Assembly (NCBI GenBank): GCA_025526995.1
Contig: JAHLKG010000022.1
Coordinates: 62,001-126,000 of the forward strand
DNA: 64,000 bases
Direction of reading: 5' to 3'
Source of the DNA: Powellomyces hirtus
Taxonomy: Eukaryota > Chytridiomycota > Chytridiomycetes > Spizellomycetales > Powellomycetaceae
Shown: positions 10,855 to 21,789 of the stretch, piece by piece
Layout of the letters: each line of letters starts with the position of its first letter
Numbering within the stretch: position 1 is the first letter of the stretch
Translations under genes and position numbers: made by a program
The notes under the pieces: model-generated
The model's input: the letters and a program-made list of their open reading frames with translations, nothing else
Told to the model about the DNA's origin: nothing
Database searches by the model: none

Positions 10855-12543
10855 TCAGAAAAACAGAATCATGTCATCATCAGTTTTGTTTTTCTCGATT
10901 GAAAGACCCAACATTTCCGTCACCTGCTTACCAGTGTAAATGGCCATCATGAGGGCATCACAGAGGAGGCCCATCTCTGAAATGGCGGCGTCCGTCTTAT
11001 CCACGAAAGTAGCGGTGTCGGGGATATGTTGCGCAGTCGAATCTCTTGCTGCACCTAATGATGGGAATGAAGAGGGGGAGGCGGTGGTGGGGTTGGCTTC
11101 TACGGCCATGCGTCGGACTGCATCCGCACTGGATTCGAGGCAATCGCAGGTCGTCCAGGGTCGGTCCATCGACGTGTACATCTGGATGTAGACAAAGAAT
11201 GAGCAGGCATGCTCTTCACAGTGTGCGATGACCACGAGTGTCTGTACTCACATCCGCGATCCGTACACAGACATCCACATACTCGCTCCACCGTCCCTCG
11301 TCCTCCGCGACCGTAGCCGCCAAGCATCCCAATACGACCGCGTCATGGGCGGCTTCGACGTTGACCGCAAAGGCCATGGCTTCGAGGAGGATGAGTTGCA
11401 GCTTGCGGAGGGCGACGGATTGGCGGGTGGTGTCGACTGTAGATGGGTCGGGTGTGGTGCGTTTGGAGGGTTTGCGGAATGTGGGCTTGACGTGGGATTC
11501 GAGGATGCTTTTGCAGCGGGTCAAGAGAGATGCGAATGAGGCAGCCTGGGGACATGAAGCCAAACACTGCGTAAGCAACCCCCGAGTGGAAAAACAAACC
11601 AGGGCATCGGGTACACGTCTCACACACCTCAACCCACTCTGTCATCTCATGGAAGGGAATTCGGTATTTCCCCTCCAGTGCATCCATGTACATCGCTATC
11701 GCAAAGTCGCAATCGTAAATGGACATGAGCCGCGCGAGGGCGATGCGGGCCAGATACAGCGTCTCGACGATTTGAGATGGTTTGAGCGTAACGGGTGGTT
11801 GCAATGTTCCGGTGGGTGGTGCCGGGTTGGTTTGGAGGTGAGACAGCACGGATGTTAGTTTGAAGAGACATTCTCCGGTTTCTCGGACGCGGTTGTTGGA
11901 CCATAGGACTGGGGCAGAGCGAGGATGTGTGTTAGGTGGGATGCGTTGTGGGTAAGCGGTTATAAGAGTCCAGCAAACCATTTGCGACGCTCCAGTAGAC
12001 AGTTGCGGCCAGCGCAGGATCGGTGGACGCCACACTATCTGCATAGAGGACTTTGCGTGCGGCTTCTGCTCAACAGGGCAACGCGTCAATCCACAAGTAT
12101 AACAAAGCAAGTACAAAAGCCATTCAAACGTACCAACAGCAGCAGTCGGGACCGGCACCTTCTTGGCCTTCCTCTCATTCCCCGTATCGTATTTTCTCTG
12201 CAATTCCTTCACAGCCGTGATATGCCGCGCGGTTTTCTGGTGCGAGACATACGTTGCCTCCGCGCCGAATGATTTCTTGCATGTGTGGCAAAAGAACGCG
12301 GTGGTCGAGGGTGATCGCGGGCTGGAGGTCGGCTTGGAGGGACTGGAGAGAGGGGGGAATTGGGTGGATGGTGGTTGGTGAGAGGGGATGCTGAAGCCGG
12401 TTGCTGTAAAGACTGCATGGCAGGCATAAGGTTAAAATAAGGTGTAAGGTCTGTGTGGTTTGGGATGAGGACGTACTATCTGATGTGACGGATGAGGTGG
12501 AGACTATGGGTAGGTCAGTGATTGGAGTATTCTGCCAGTCCAT
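10855..12543 (-). CDS. U1-type C2H2 zinc-finger protein, function unknown
   Basis: Six exons with matching phases: 12543-12477, 12412-12134, 12068-11979, 11908-11628, 11545-11252, 11181-10855 (445 aa). After a Ser/Pro-rich N-terminus there is one zinc finger with spacing C-x2-C-x12-H-x5-H (C64, C67, H80, H86; FFCHTCKKSFGAEATYVSHQ). This is the spacing of U1-C/matrin/JAZ fingers that often bind double-stranded RNA or act in RNA processing. A basic helix follows (TAVKELQRKY, NERKAKK). The remaining 300 residues are predicted mostly helical, with TPR-like hydrophobic spacing, but I recognise no family. The head-to-head neighbour is the eS30 gene, start codons 239 bp apart, which fits but does not prove a link to ribosome or RNA metabolism. 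Confidence 0.72.
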
Positions 12544-12781
12544 TGGGACCCCGCAGCAGAAAAAAAAAGAGAATGGGAAAGTGGAAAACGGGAGGTTTGC
12601 ATGAAATGACAAGCCACATACACTGATGGCTGTGCCACTACTAACTAGTCAGGTGACTTTTTTTGTAGAAAAGCCAAGTGGGGTGGCGCGTGGGCCCCAA
12701 ACAAAGGTGGGTGCTGCCCAAGTCGGAAGAACCTCCTTTTCTCCCTCTTTTGCACTTTTACATCCGCTACACAACCTCAAC
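12544..12781. promoter_or_regulatory. Short bidirectional promoter, zinc finger/eS30
   Basis: Only 238 bp separate the two start codons, so the genes must share promoter space. A CT-rich stretch (CCTCCTTTTCTCCCTCTTTTGC, about 12730-12751) lies 30-50 bp before the eS30 ATG, as is common for polypyrimidine initiators of ribosomal protein genes. Confidence 0.5.
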
Positions 12782-13320
<539 letters not shown>

Positions 13321-13780
13321 GCTATTCATCATTCTTGACGCCATCCCGCACCACTTAGTAACAGAAATACAACGGCACTTTGATCGGGAAACTCTGATGT
13401 TGAGTGGGGACAGGTCACGGCGAACAGATGTGTGGCCGGCTTTGATGGGGGAGTCACACTCTTCACGTGTGGATAATTTCAAATACACGTCTGGAAAAAT
13501 AAAGGATCTACGTTTTTTTGTCATTTGACGGTGTCACAGCTTTTGGCCTCTTGTGGCCAGCTTTGAACTTTTCAAATGGGATGCCTTCGTAGGAGGTTGG
13601 CATCCAAGATCTTCTACAATATACCCAATCCATGATTGAGGAAAGGCGCTCGATGCTTGTCAACAGCAACCCTTCTGAAATCCTTGAGACATTGTTTATG
13701 TCAAACATGAATAACGACAGCATTCATCGTCCCCAAAGTCTGCCCATCGGAGTTGGCGGGCTGGACATCAATATAGAGCA
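13321..13780. other. 3' intergenic region
   Basis: Spacer between the convergent eS30 and TMEM42-like genes. Short open frames on both strands show no recognisable domain or codon pattern; nothing else seen. Confidence 0.35.
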
Positions 13781-14337
13781 TCAAGAAGTCTTCTTTTCAT
13801 GCCTCATCCCTTCCTGCAACCCTCTCCCAATCAACGCCGCACCCGCCAGCACACACGCAATCCCCACCCACCACTGGGGCGCCATCACGGCCTGATCTCC
13901 AAACAGCAGATACCCGCACCCAGCCGCGACCACGACGTTGGCGGCATTGGAGGCGGTCGTGACGTGAGCGGACGAAGGGGCGTGGTTAAGTGATTTGGTG
14001 AATGTGATCCACATGAGAACGTTGGCGAGGACAGTGAGAAGGATACATGTTGCGCGGAGGATCTGTGGGGAGATACCGTAGGCCCCAAGTTTCAATATGG
14101 ATCGAATTGTTAAGCGGTACGGGTGAATGAGGAGTGGGTTTCTTCCCAGAATCAACCCACCGCAGGACCCCACGCTGACTCTGCGCCCACCCACCCTCCC
14201 AACGCCCCCGTTGGAGACGCAGCTAGCTTGCTGAACACGGAAGCGAGACTGCCTAGTGAGCCTGCTAGGATGGCGAGGACGAGGTAGCGGTTGCTGCTAC
14301 TGTTGCCGGGCATGGCGCGATTTATGGCGTGGTCCAT
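13781..14337 (-). CDS. TMEM42/EamA-like small membrane protein
   Basis: Two exons, 14337-14161 and 14062-13781 (152 aa). Four to five hydrophobic helices are evident: YLVLAILAGSLGSLASVFSK, ILRATCILLTVLANVLMWIT, an Ala-rich segment around ASNAANVVVAAGCGYLLFGD, and WWVGIACVLAGAALIG. The order of motifs (SKLA, then MWITFTKSLN, then GYLLFGD and WWVGI) matches TMEM42, a half-size relative of the EamA drug/metabolite transporter superfamily. Substrate and membrane are unknown. The donor of the single intron is ambiguous: one at 14160 gives a 98-nt intron, another at 14190 would drop ten residues. An in-frame extension upstream of the start is open to about 14640 but looks non-coding. Confidence 0.75.
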
Positions 14338-15405
14338 TTTGGGATCACTTTCAAAGGGAGTTCTGTGGCCTTGAAGTGCTTTTCTGTAGATATGGAGCGA
14401 TTGGAAGGGTGTAATGGTGATTGTTGCAATCGAGGACCGCCAGCGTTGCGCGACTTCGCGCCTGAACGATTTGACATTTTGGTGATCTCCGCACGAAAGA
14501 GGCTTTGCTTTGGGCCTAGCTGTTGTGTATTTGTTCTGGAAACTCTCAACTTTTTCCATTGGGACAAGATAGTTGGGTATGAACATGCGGCAGTTTGGGC
14601 ATATCAAAGTCACTTGCATTCCCGCCAAAGATTCATTCAAGTCTGTTTTCTGAAACTGACAGCATGTTTTCCTGATTTCTACGAATCAGAGAGAACAAAA
14701 TAGTTTAGACAGGCCCTTTACCCTCGGATCCTCTTCCAAGCCAGGGATCCTGCGAATCGAATCACAAAAACACTCTGCACTTTGCGTCTACAATGAGCCC
14801 TCACTTGACGAGCACGCCTCGAGCACGAGTGTATGCGTCTCGCGGCTCTCCCGGACTCCCAGGTTCGCCGAGTAGTACACACAACCCGTTTTTTGTGGAT
14901 GTGGGGAGTAGATGAAGGGCGGTTTGACTGACAGGTGTGCGGAACTGTTTATTTTAGCGATGGGAACGCCCCGAGCACGACCGTTTGCACCTGCGGTGTC
15001 GTTTCGATCGAATGCTGAACCATGTAAGAAGGAAGGCGGATGAGAACGGGGTGCGCGAGAGGGCAGACTGGGTTTGACGTTTGCTGTGGATTTTAGCGTT
15101 CCCGCATGCGTCGTTTCTGGACGCGATCCCAGTAAGTTGGTGTATGGGTGAGGAGTATACGTGGCCAACGCTCATTTGGGATAAAGGCAGGGGATGACAC
15201 CGGTGCTTCAATGAGACTTTCAGGCTTTCGAGAATCTCAGGTATCCGTTGTAATGGTCAGGCTGCATCATGCTTGCATTTCATCATCTGACAAAAACTCT
15301 CTAGAATGTCATCAAAGGAACACATGGTACAGTACTGAATGCGACGTGCAACCAAGGCGAGGGTTTGTACTGATAGGTCTCATCCCGGGAGCAGGAAAGG
15401 AATAC
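14338..15405. promoter_or_regulatory. Divergent intergenic region
   Basis: About 1.07 kb between the TMEM42-like and NUP84 start codons. It may also hide a short upstream NUP84 exon (an ATG at about 15210 followed by a CAG|GTATCC donor), but no phase-compatible acceptor was found. No other structure seen. Confidence 0.35.
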
Positions 15406-18400
15406 ATGGTTGGACCCGAATATGACGACTTTGCGTCAATCGCATTAGACCACACGGCGCGAGGGGCGGATTGGTTTGCGGAAAATGGGTTGCTGGAGAA
15501 ATACTATGCATTCTGCAAAGAGAAGTACGAGCAATCGATGGGTTGTACGTTTCGGGGGATTGGCCCTCACGCTTTCCTTCCACAACCAGAGCTGACTCGT
15601 TGCAAGAACTCAAAGTTGTGGATCCCACCCTGTTTACATCAACCATGGCCACGGAACTGCATTGGTGGACTATGGAAGCGAATACGTGGAAGTTGATCCG
15701 ATCGCTCATACGGTTCGTGTCAAAACATTGATATGAGAAGGCCATGGAACGTCGCCTAACTCTTCTGATTGGGGCAATTTGAAAAGATTGAGGATACAGG
15801 AGAGCACGGTCGCTCCGATGGATTTGGGCGAGAGTACCGATGAACTGAGCGATCAGGCAATCCATAAAGGCTTGATAAGCTCCGAGTACCGGGAGGACAT
15901 GGTGCGTGACATGTATTGAAACCAAGCAAGCGTTGAGATTACTGAGATAGCTGGATTAAATCAACAGACCATCCGCCAATGGCTTGAAGAAACCGCACCC
16001 GAATTCCAACCCGTTGAGACCCGCCGCGGGTACTGGCCGCATACAGTTAAACACATCAACAACTCGCGCCTCGGGCTCTCCACACCGGCTGGTGATGTTG
16101 TTACCGAGTCGGATCCGGACGCCCCGTTCCGACAGCAAAAGAATTTGCATGCTGATGATGCGGTGAGGGGTGTGATAGCAAAACGTTTTGGTACAAAGGA
16201 TAGGCTAATTTAGGGTGATTGCGTTGCTAGGAATATGATGCGAATCTGCATCGCACCGTGTATGAATACATCAGAAGGGGTAGAATTGGTGACGCAATGG
16301 ATCTCTACGAGGCCTGCGATCAGCCATGGCGCGCAGCTTCGTTGAGGGGCGGGATGCTTTCCAATGATCCCGATGTTGGTGAGTGGACGGACATGGGCGC
16401 TTATGCGGGCGTTGGCATCCTGGTACTGAGACAGGTGGTTTCGCGAAAAACAGATGACCCATCACAGAAAGTGGGCAACCAGAATCGTGATCTCTGGAAA
16501 GCGGTCTGCCATCAAATTGCGTCCAATGTGAGTTTTTTTCATGACGCCTGAGTTTCATACGTTTCGCTGGCGCTGAACTCGTGGCCAAATAGGACCGTAT
16601 CGATCCCTTTGAACGTGCCATATATGCGATATCCATTGGTGATACCCAGAACGTACGTCATAAGCTGATTGTGTTGGCCAAGTTGAAGTTTTTCTTACTG
16701 TCCTTTGGTTTCCCACCCCGTGAAGGCTGCACCTGTTTGTAAGCTGTGGGAAGACCAAGTTTGGATGCATTATTGCGCTCTTATTGAGTTGCAAATAGAT
16801 CAGGTATGCCATCCCTGGTCTTCCACCCTGTGCAAAACAAGAAAGCACAGCATCGCATCAGCTAACTGTGTTCCGCAAATCCAGAATCTCCGCTCGGTCC
16901 CTCTCTCAGTCGAAGCCGATGACGAGATCGAGGTCGACTTTCAAACAACCGCGTTGGAGCCAACCGCTATCTTTGAGAGACTGGAGAAAAGCGATAGTCC
17001 GTATTTGAAGTACGTCGACCCCTCGCTTCTTTCATCTTGTGGTAAAATTGGGTACTGATCGGGTGTTTTTGGCTTTTCCGTAGACATGCGGCGCATGAGT
17101 CGTTCCATGTCGCGCAAAAGAGTATTATTCTAAACGACATTGGGGCCTTCTTGTCTAAAGTCAGGACCCAGTTGCAGGGCAAAGACGGCGCAGATTCATC
17201 GAGGTTGATTTCAACACAGAGGCTAAGGCTCTTCCAATTATGTTCTCTAAATATTGTTTTTCTTTCAGGACACACTACAACCCACACTTTCTCCGCTTTG
17301 TGACGCACTTTATCCTCATTCTCAAAGAACTCCCAATCGAAATTCCATCTGATGACGCGAATTTCATTTTGGAGGAGTATGTAAAGTTGTTGACGGAGTC
17401 GCGAAAGGTTTGTTAGTTGTACCTCCGATGATGTTCAGAGAGACGTTTTGGCTGATGATCATTTGCGTTTGTTCAAATTGTTCCAGAACACCATCATCGC
17501 TTTCTACGCATCGCACCTACCCAGCCGAGTTCAGTTGGAAAGATACGCGATCTTTTTGGAACGTATGTGACATTCGACTACGCGTATAATTCTCCTCCAT
17601 ACGTTCGTGACGGATGGCCCCCGCTCATTCAACCACTCATTGCGTGTAGGTGTTCTGGAAGACCCGGACATGAACCAATATGTGAGACTCGCCAAGCGTT
17701 ACGGTTTGAACTATGCGGCGATAGCCAAGCGAACCATCCAATTGATCTTTCACGGACCTGGAGGAATATTGCAGGTGAGTAATCGCATCTGCCCATCTTT
17801 CAAACCACAATGTTTATTGAAGTTTTGTATTTGGGTCTTTCTCAGACGTCAATCGACGATATAGACGTCCGCGACCTCCTCATCGCACAAGTCAACGAAG
17901 GCCCCACCCCCGCCGAAGACCACCAAATCCAGTCTCTGGGCCTCCTCATGCTCGAAGAAAACCTCTGGAGCGACGCGCTCTGGTTCGCCAACCTCCTCCT
18001 CCGCCGTTTCCTCGTTTTTGGCCGCGTCAATTCCGCCCTGGCCGTGCGCCAGTTCCTGCAAGCCCAATTTGGCGACCAAAAGTATCTGGATAAAATGGTC
18101 TCCCCGCAATGGATCCATAGTGCACTTGCCGAAGACCCGGCGAATCGAGCGACGGATCCGGAAATGGGCGAGGCGTTGACGGAACATTTGCAGATTAATG
18201 CGTTTTTGGATGCGATGAAACTGCAGAGCGAGTGGTTGGGCATTTGGTATCGACGGCCGAATTCAAAGTATGTGTGAACCCCTCACCGCTCCATAACAAT
18301 CTTCCGCTGGCATCAAGTCCTAATTTTCGTGTGGGTGTTTGTAGTACTGGAAACCTAGACGGCAGCACCTCCCTCGAATACCGCGAGTGGGTGCACTGGT

Positions 18401-18930
18401 TGACGGTCGTGTCCAAAACAGCGGCCGAGGCGTTCGAGGCCTTGTTGGACGGGAATTGGATGATGCATCTGGTGTTACAGGGAGATCCCGGTATGGCCTT
18501 CTGTACCTCTACCCGTCCCTATTCTTTGTTCGTCTTCACATTTCTTACCGATATCGTTTGCCCTTTTTTTTTTTTCTTTTTTTTTTTTTTGTCAGCGGAT
18601 GGAGAGGACCAAGTAGCAGCTGAAGTTGAACTCCTCCGAGAAATCTACGTCCCGCAAATGGTGATTTTCTTGCACCAGATTTATCGTGAAACCAAGGATT
18701 TGATACCCGGGTATGTATCACCCCTGCCCCCCCTTTCGAACCATGTCACCACTGTTCTCATGTCTCGAACTTTTATTTTGACATCTCTTTGAAGGAACCG
18801 AGAGAAAGCCATAGCCCTAGCCGATCGGGTCCAACACGAAGATTACCTGCACGACAATCTCGAAAAGTCAGACAAACTGGACGCGTTTCTGGAAATTGTG
18901 CGGCAGTCGGCATTAAGTCTCACAGCGTAG
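15406..18930 (+). CDS. NUP84: Nucleoporin Nup84/Nup107
   Basis: Scaffold nucleoporin of the Y-complex (Nup107-160) at the nuclear pore. Sixteen exons: 15406-15544, 15592-15712, 15787-15901, 15968-16162, 16231-16527, 16593-16652, 16726-16803, 16885-17009, 17084-17203, 17269-17407, 17487-17562, 17650-17774, 17846-18267, 18345-18490, 18596-18710, 18795-18930. All junction phases agree; total 802 aa (yeast Nup84 726, human Nup107 925). Diagnostic segments: ESDPDAPFRQQKNLHADD, DLYEACDQPWRAASLRGG, GNQNRDLWKAVC, DRIDPFERAIYA and WEDQVWMHYCALIE, typical of the Nup84/107 helical repeat. The start is the first ATG with family-like sequence; the disordered N-terminus of other members may be missing here. 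The end of exon 1 could instead be 15541. Converges with WASP, 193 bp apart. Confidence 0.93.
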
Positions 18931-19123
18931 ATATTTGCAGCCCCCCTCTGTATAGTAGAAGGAAAAAACGATCCATTCAGGTAGCGACTTGTCAAATAGT
19001 AGCCAAAACTGAAACAGGAGCGGGCAAATGCAGTTTGTATATTTGTAATGAGGAAAATGATCCTGCTCATGCATTGCACAAAGGAGGAAATTGAAATTTG
19101 GAGTCTTTCTGAGTGTTGATACC

Positions 19124-21346
19124 CTAGTCCCATTCATCGTCACTCTCCTCATCCTCATCGGAATCTGCAAAAAAAGGCGTCGTGTTGGTACTTATAAGCA
19201 AGACTGAAAAACAAAGTGGGCGCTAAAAGAAAACTCACCAGAGGCATCGCCAACCTTATTCTTGCGCAATGCCAGCTGGTTGCGCAGCAGATCCGCCAAC
19301 GCATTGCCAGTATCAACAGGTCCCGAGTCCGCAGGCTGCCGCTCTTCTTTCGACGTAGCCTTGAGCGCGCCAATACCTCCCGCCTGGCGGATTGATGCCA
19401 AGAGGTCAACCGGAGCTGCACCCGCAATGGGGCGTGCGGGTGTCGCGGGTGCGGCAGCAATGTCTGGGGCGCGAGGCGGGGGAGGCGGTGGGCCACCGGC
19501 CCCCGGTGCGGGAGGTGGAGGCGGGGGAGGCGGTCCACCACCACCGCCGCCCATAGGTGGCGCAGGCGGAGGCGGAGGCGGCACGGCACGCCCAGCAGGG
19601 GCTTCATGATCAGTGCGCGCCGGAATTACGGGCGGACCTCGGGGAGGCGCCGCGGGCGGGCCGGGTGTTGCGCGGGGTGGAGTCTCGGGCTGTTGACGAG
19701 GAGGAGCTGGAGGCGCGGTCCGACCTTTGGGTGGAGGCGGGGGAGGTGCACGTCGGCCTTTTCCGAAACAGTTGAGTCAGGATTTGTACGCGAATGATCC
19801 ACAGTCAAACTCATGTCCTACCTCCGGCAGCTGAACTCGGGATGGCAGGAGGAGCTGACGTTGGAGCCACCACAGCTGGTGCAGCCTGTTTGTTCAGGTC
19901 ACCCTTGTGTTGCTTCATGAACTTCTTCACCGTTTTGACAGTCTCTGGGTCTTGTAATTGTTCCTGCGGGGCCAGTTAGGGTCGCGCGCCGGTTGGAACA
20001 AAAGAAGGATGTTTGGATACTTACCTCTGTAATGCCAGCCTTGGCAAAAATGGCTTTCCATTCGACGGGGATGTTCTTGGCCTGTGAGTTAAGGATTGTG
20101 TGAGCAGTCTGAAAGACATGATGTTCTAAATCTGAGTTGTCGACACTTACAGTGAAACCAGTTTGCTGGTTATATCCCACGTGGGTTATATGTCTGTGAA
20201 AATAAAAACAGTCGATCTTCTCAGTTCCGCTGATCCCAACTGAGACACATTCAAACAGTGGGAAACGTACTGGAAGTTCGTAGGAGCCGAAATCATGGAC
20301 TTGTCGAATCCTCCTTTCTTCTTATCTCCTTTCGTAGTCTTTTTACTACGCAGACTTCCACCAAACACACTAGAGCGCGGTGAGTCCGCTTCCTTTTTGC
20401 CGCCGAGGGAACCAGTGCTGGAGCTATGGACGATTCCGGCCGCAACCCCAGCAGGAACATGCATGGGGGCTGAGAATTCGAGCAAGAACGACAGGCCAAT
20501 GAGATTTGCATTTGTTAATGTATCGTGTCAAGGGCATTTACCTGCTGCGGGAATTGCGGGTTGAGCACGGGGCATCGGCATAGGAGGTTGGGGCGCTAGA
20601 GAGACAGATGCGTATGTTCGTAAGCATTTGCCACCACCGCAAGCGCCTGTTTGTCGTCCTTTGCAACTCGCTAATGAGGAATTCAATGCATCAATCAGCA
20701 GTACCTGCAGAAGTAGGGATTGCTGGTTGTGCCCTCGGCAGCGTCATTGGAGGTTGAGCGGGCATCGACGATGGAGCAGGAGATGCAGATTCTTTGTCAT
20801 TGTACGCATCATAGAATTCGGCAGCTTCGTCTTCGTCTGCGAACGACAATCCGACAAGAGCCTCCTGAAAGGTATCTAGTCAGCACTTTTTCTCAAGCAA
20901 CACGCGAAAGATTGGAAGACTCACAGATCCGACAAAACTGTGGAAGAAAGGCTTGTCCTTCCTGTACTTCACGTCATCGGAAACATCATGTTGCCAAAGT
21001 GTTGCACCTGACTACAAGAATTATGACACCGTTACAAAAAAAGTCGTTGGGGGCACTGGCGTACGGGATGCACCTCTTACATTGACATCAACTAGATACA
21101 AGCGGAAGGAGCCGGCACCAGCGCGAGAGAGCGCCAGAGCACCAACTTTTCCAGTGTAGTTCCAGCTGCCGTGCTGGGCAAAGTACAAACGAGCTGCTGT
21201 TGAAGACAGAACCTATCCGAAAGATAACAAGAATGGGGTCAGAAAGTGTGGTACCACTGGCCGGACTTTGTGGAAAAAGCTACCTGCCCACCGCTGACGG
21301 CCTTGCGGACAAAGTTTTCATCCTCTGGTAGAAGAGTTCCAGGCAT
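19124..21346 (-). CDS. WASP-family actin nucleation promoter with WH1, CRIB, WH2 and acidic domains
   Basis: Activates the Arp2/3 complex to make branched actin. Eleven exons: 21346-21284, 21212-21081, 21011-20925, 20864-20705, 20595-20542, 20469-20271, 20193-20151, 20081-20025, 19963-19822, 19757-19239, 19164-19124 (498 aa). Domain order: WH1 (1-125; LYFAQHGSWNYTGKVGAL, LVDVNSGATLWQHDV, FFHSFVGSEALVGLSFADE), basic stretch then CRIB (about 222-245; ISAPTNFQHITHVG, split by an intron), a long Pro/Gly-rich region, WH2 (about 428-447; VDLLASIRQAGGIGALKAT), a central amphipathic segment (LADLLRNQLALRKNKV) and an acidic tail ending DDEWD with the Arp2/3-contacting Trp. The intact CRIB implies Cdc42/Rac control, which ascomycete Las17 has lost. 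ARP3 lies 40 kb away. Confidence 0.96.
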
Positions 21347-21789
21347 ACTTTACGAGGAAGGAAAGCGTGAGAATTTCCTAGACGGCCGACCCTGATTGCA
21401 TGATAAACGCCAAGGATGATTTGGTGACAAGGCGTTTGTGTCATATTGTGGCTGTGCAAGTGTGAGAATGTGGCGCAATCTTGGTAGAGTAAGCAATGCC
21501 CGACTTGAGATCCGCCTAGCGGTACCGCGTTTGCGGAAGCGGGTTAAGGCTGGACGGATGTGCCGGAACAAACCTCAACAAAGTTTGCATTAAGCGAGTG
21601 TCGGAGAGAAATGTGGTAGAATTCTTCAAATCTAAAGCACACCTTTCATGCAGCCCACACCAGTGGGCACCGAGACACACTTTTATCTGCACTACATTGC
21701 ACCTCCCCAGCCGTCCGCACGTGTCCAGTCAGTGATAGACAGCTTACGAACTGTCAAACACCGCCAGCTTGTTGGCTTTTGAGCAAATT
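21347..21789. promoter_or_regulatory. Divergent promoter region, WASP/ABCG
   Basis: 443 bp between the WASP start and the first usable ATG of the ABCG gene. An additional 5' exon of the ABCG gene with a signal peptide could be here but none was convincingly found. Confidence 0.35.

Noticed and set aside
16379..16437. Extra intron inside NUP84 exon 5 (GTGAGT donor at 16379, ACAG acceptor)
   Set aside because: Splicing it out shifts the frame relative to the conserved GNQNRDLWK downstream, while the unspliced reading is open, so read-through was kept.
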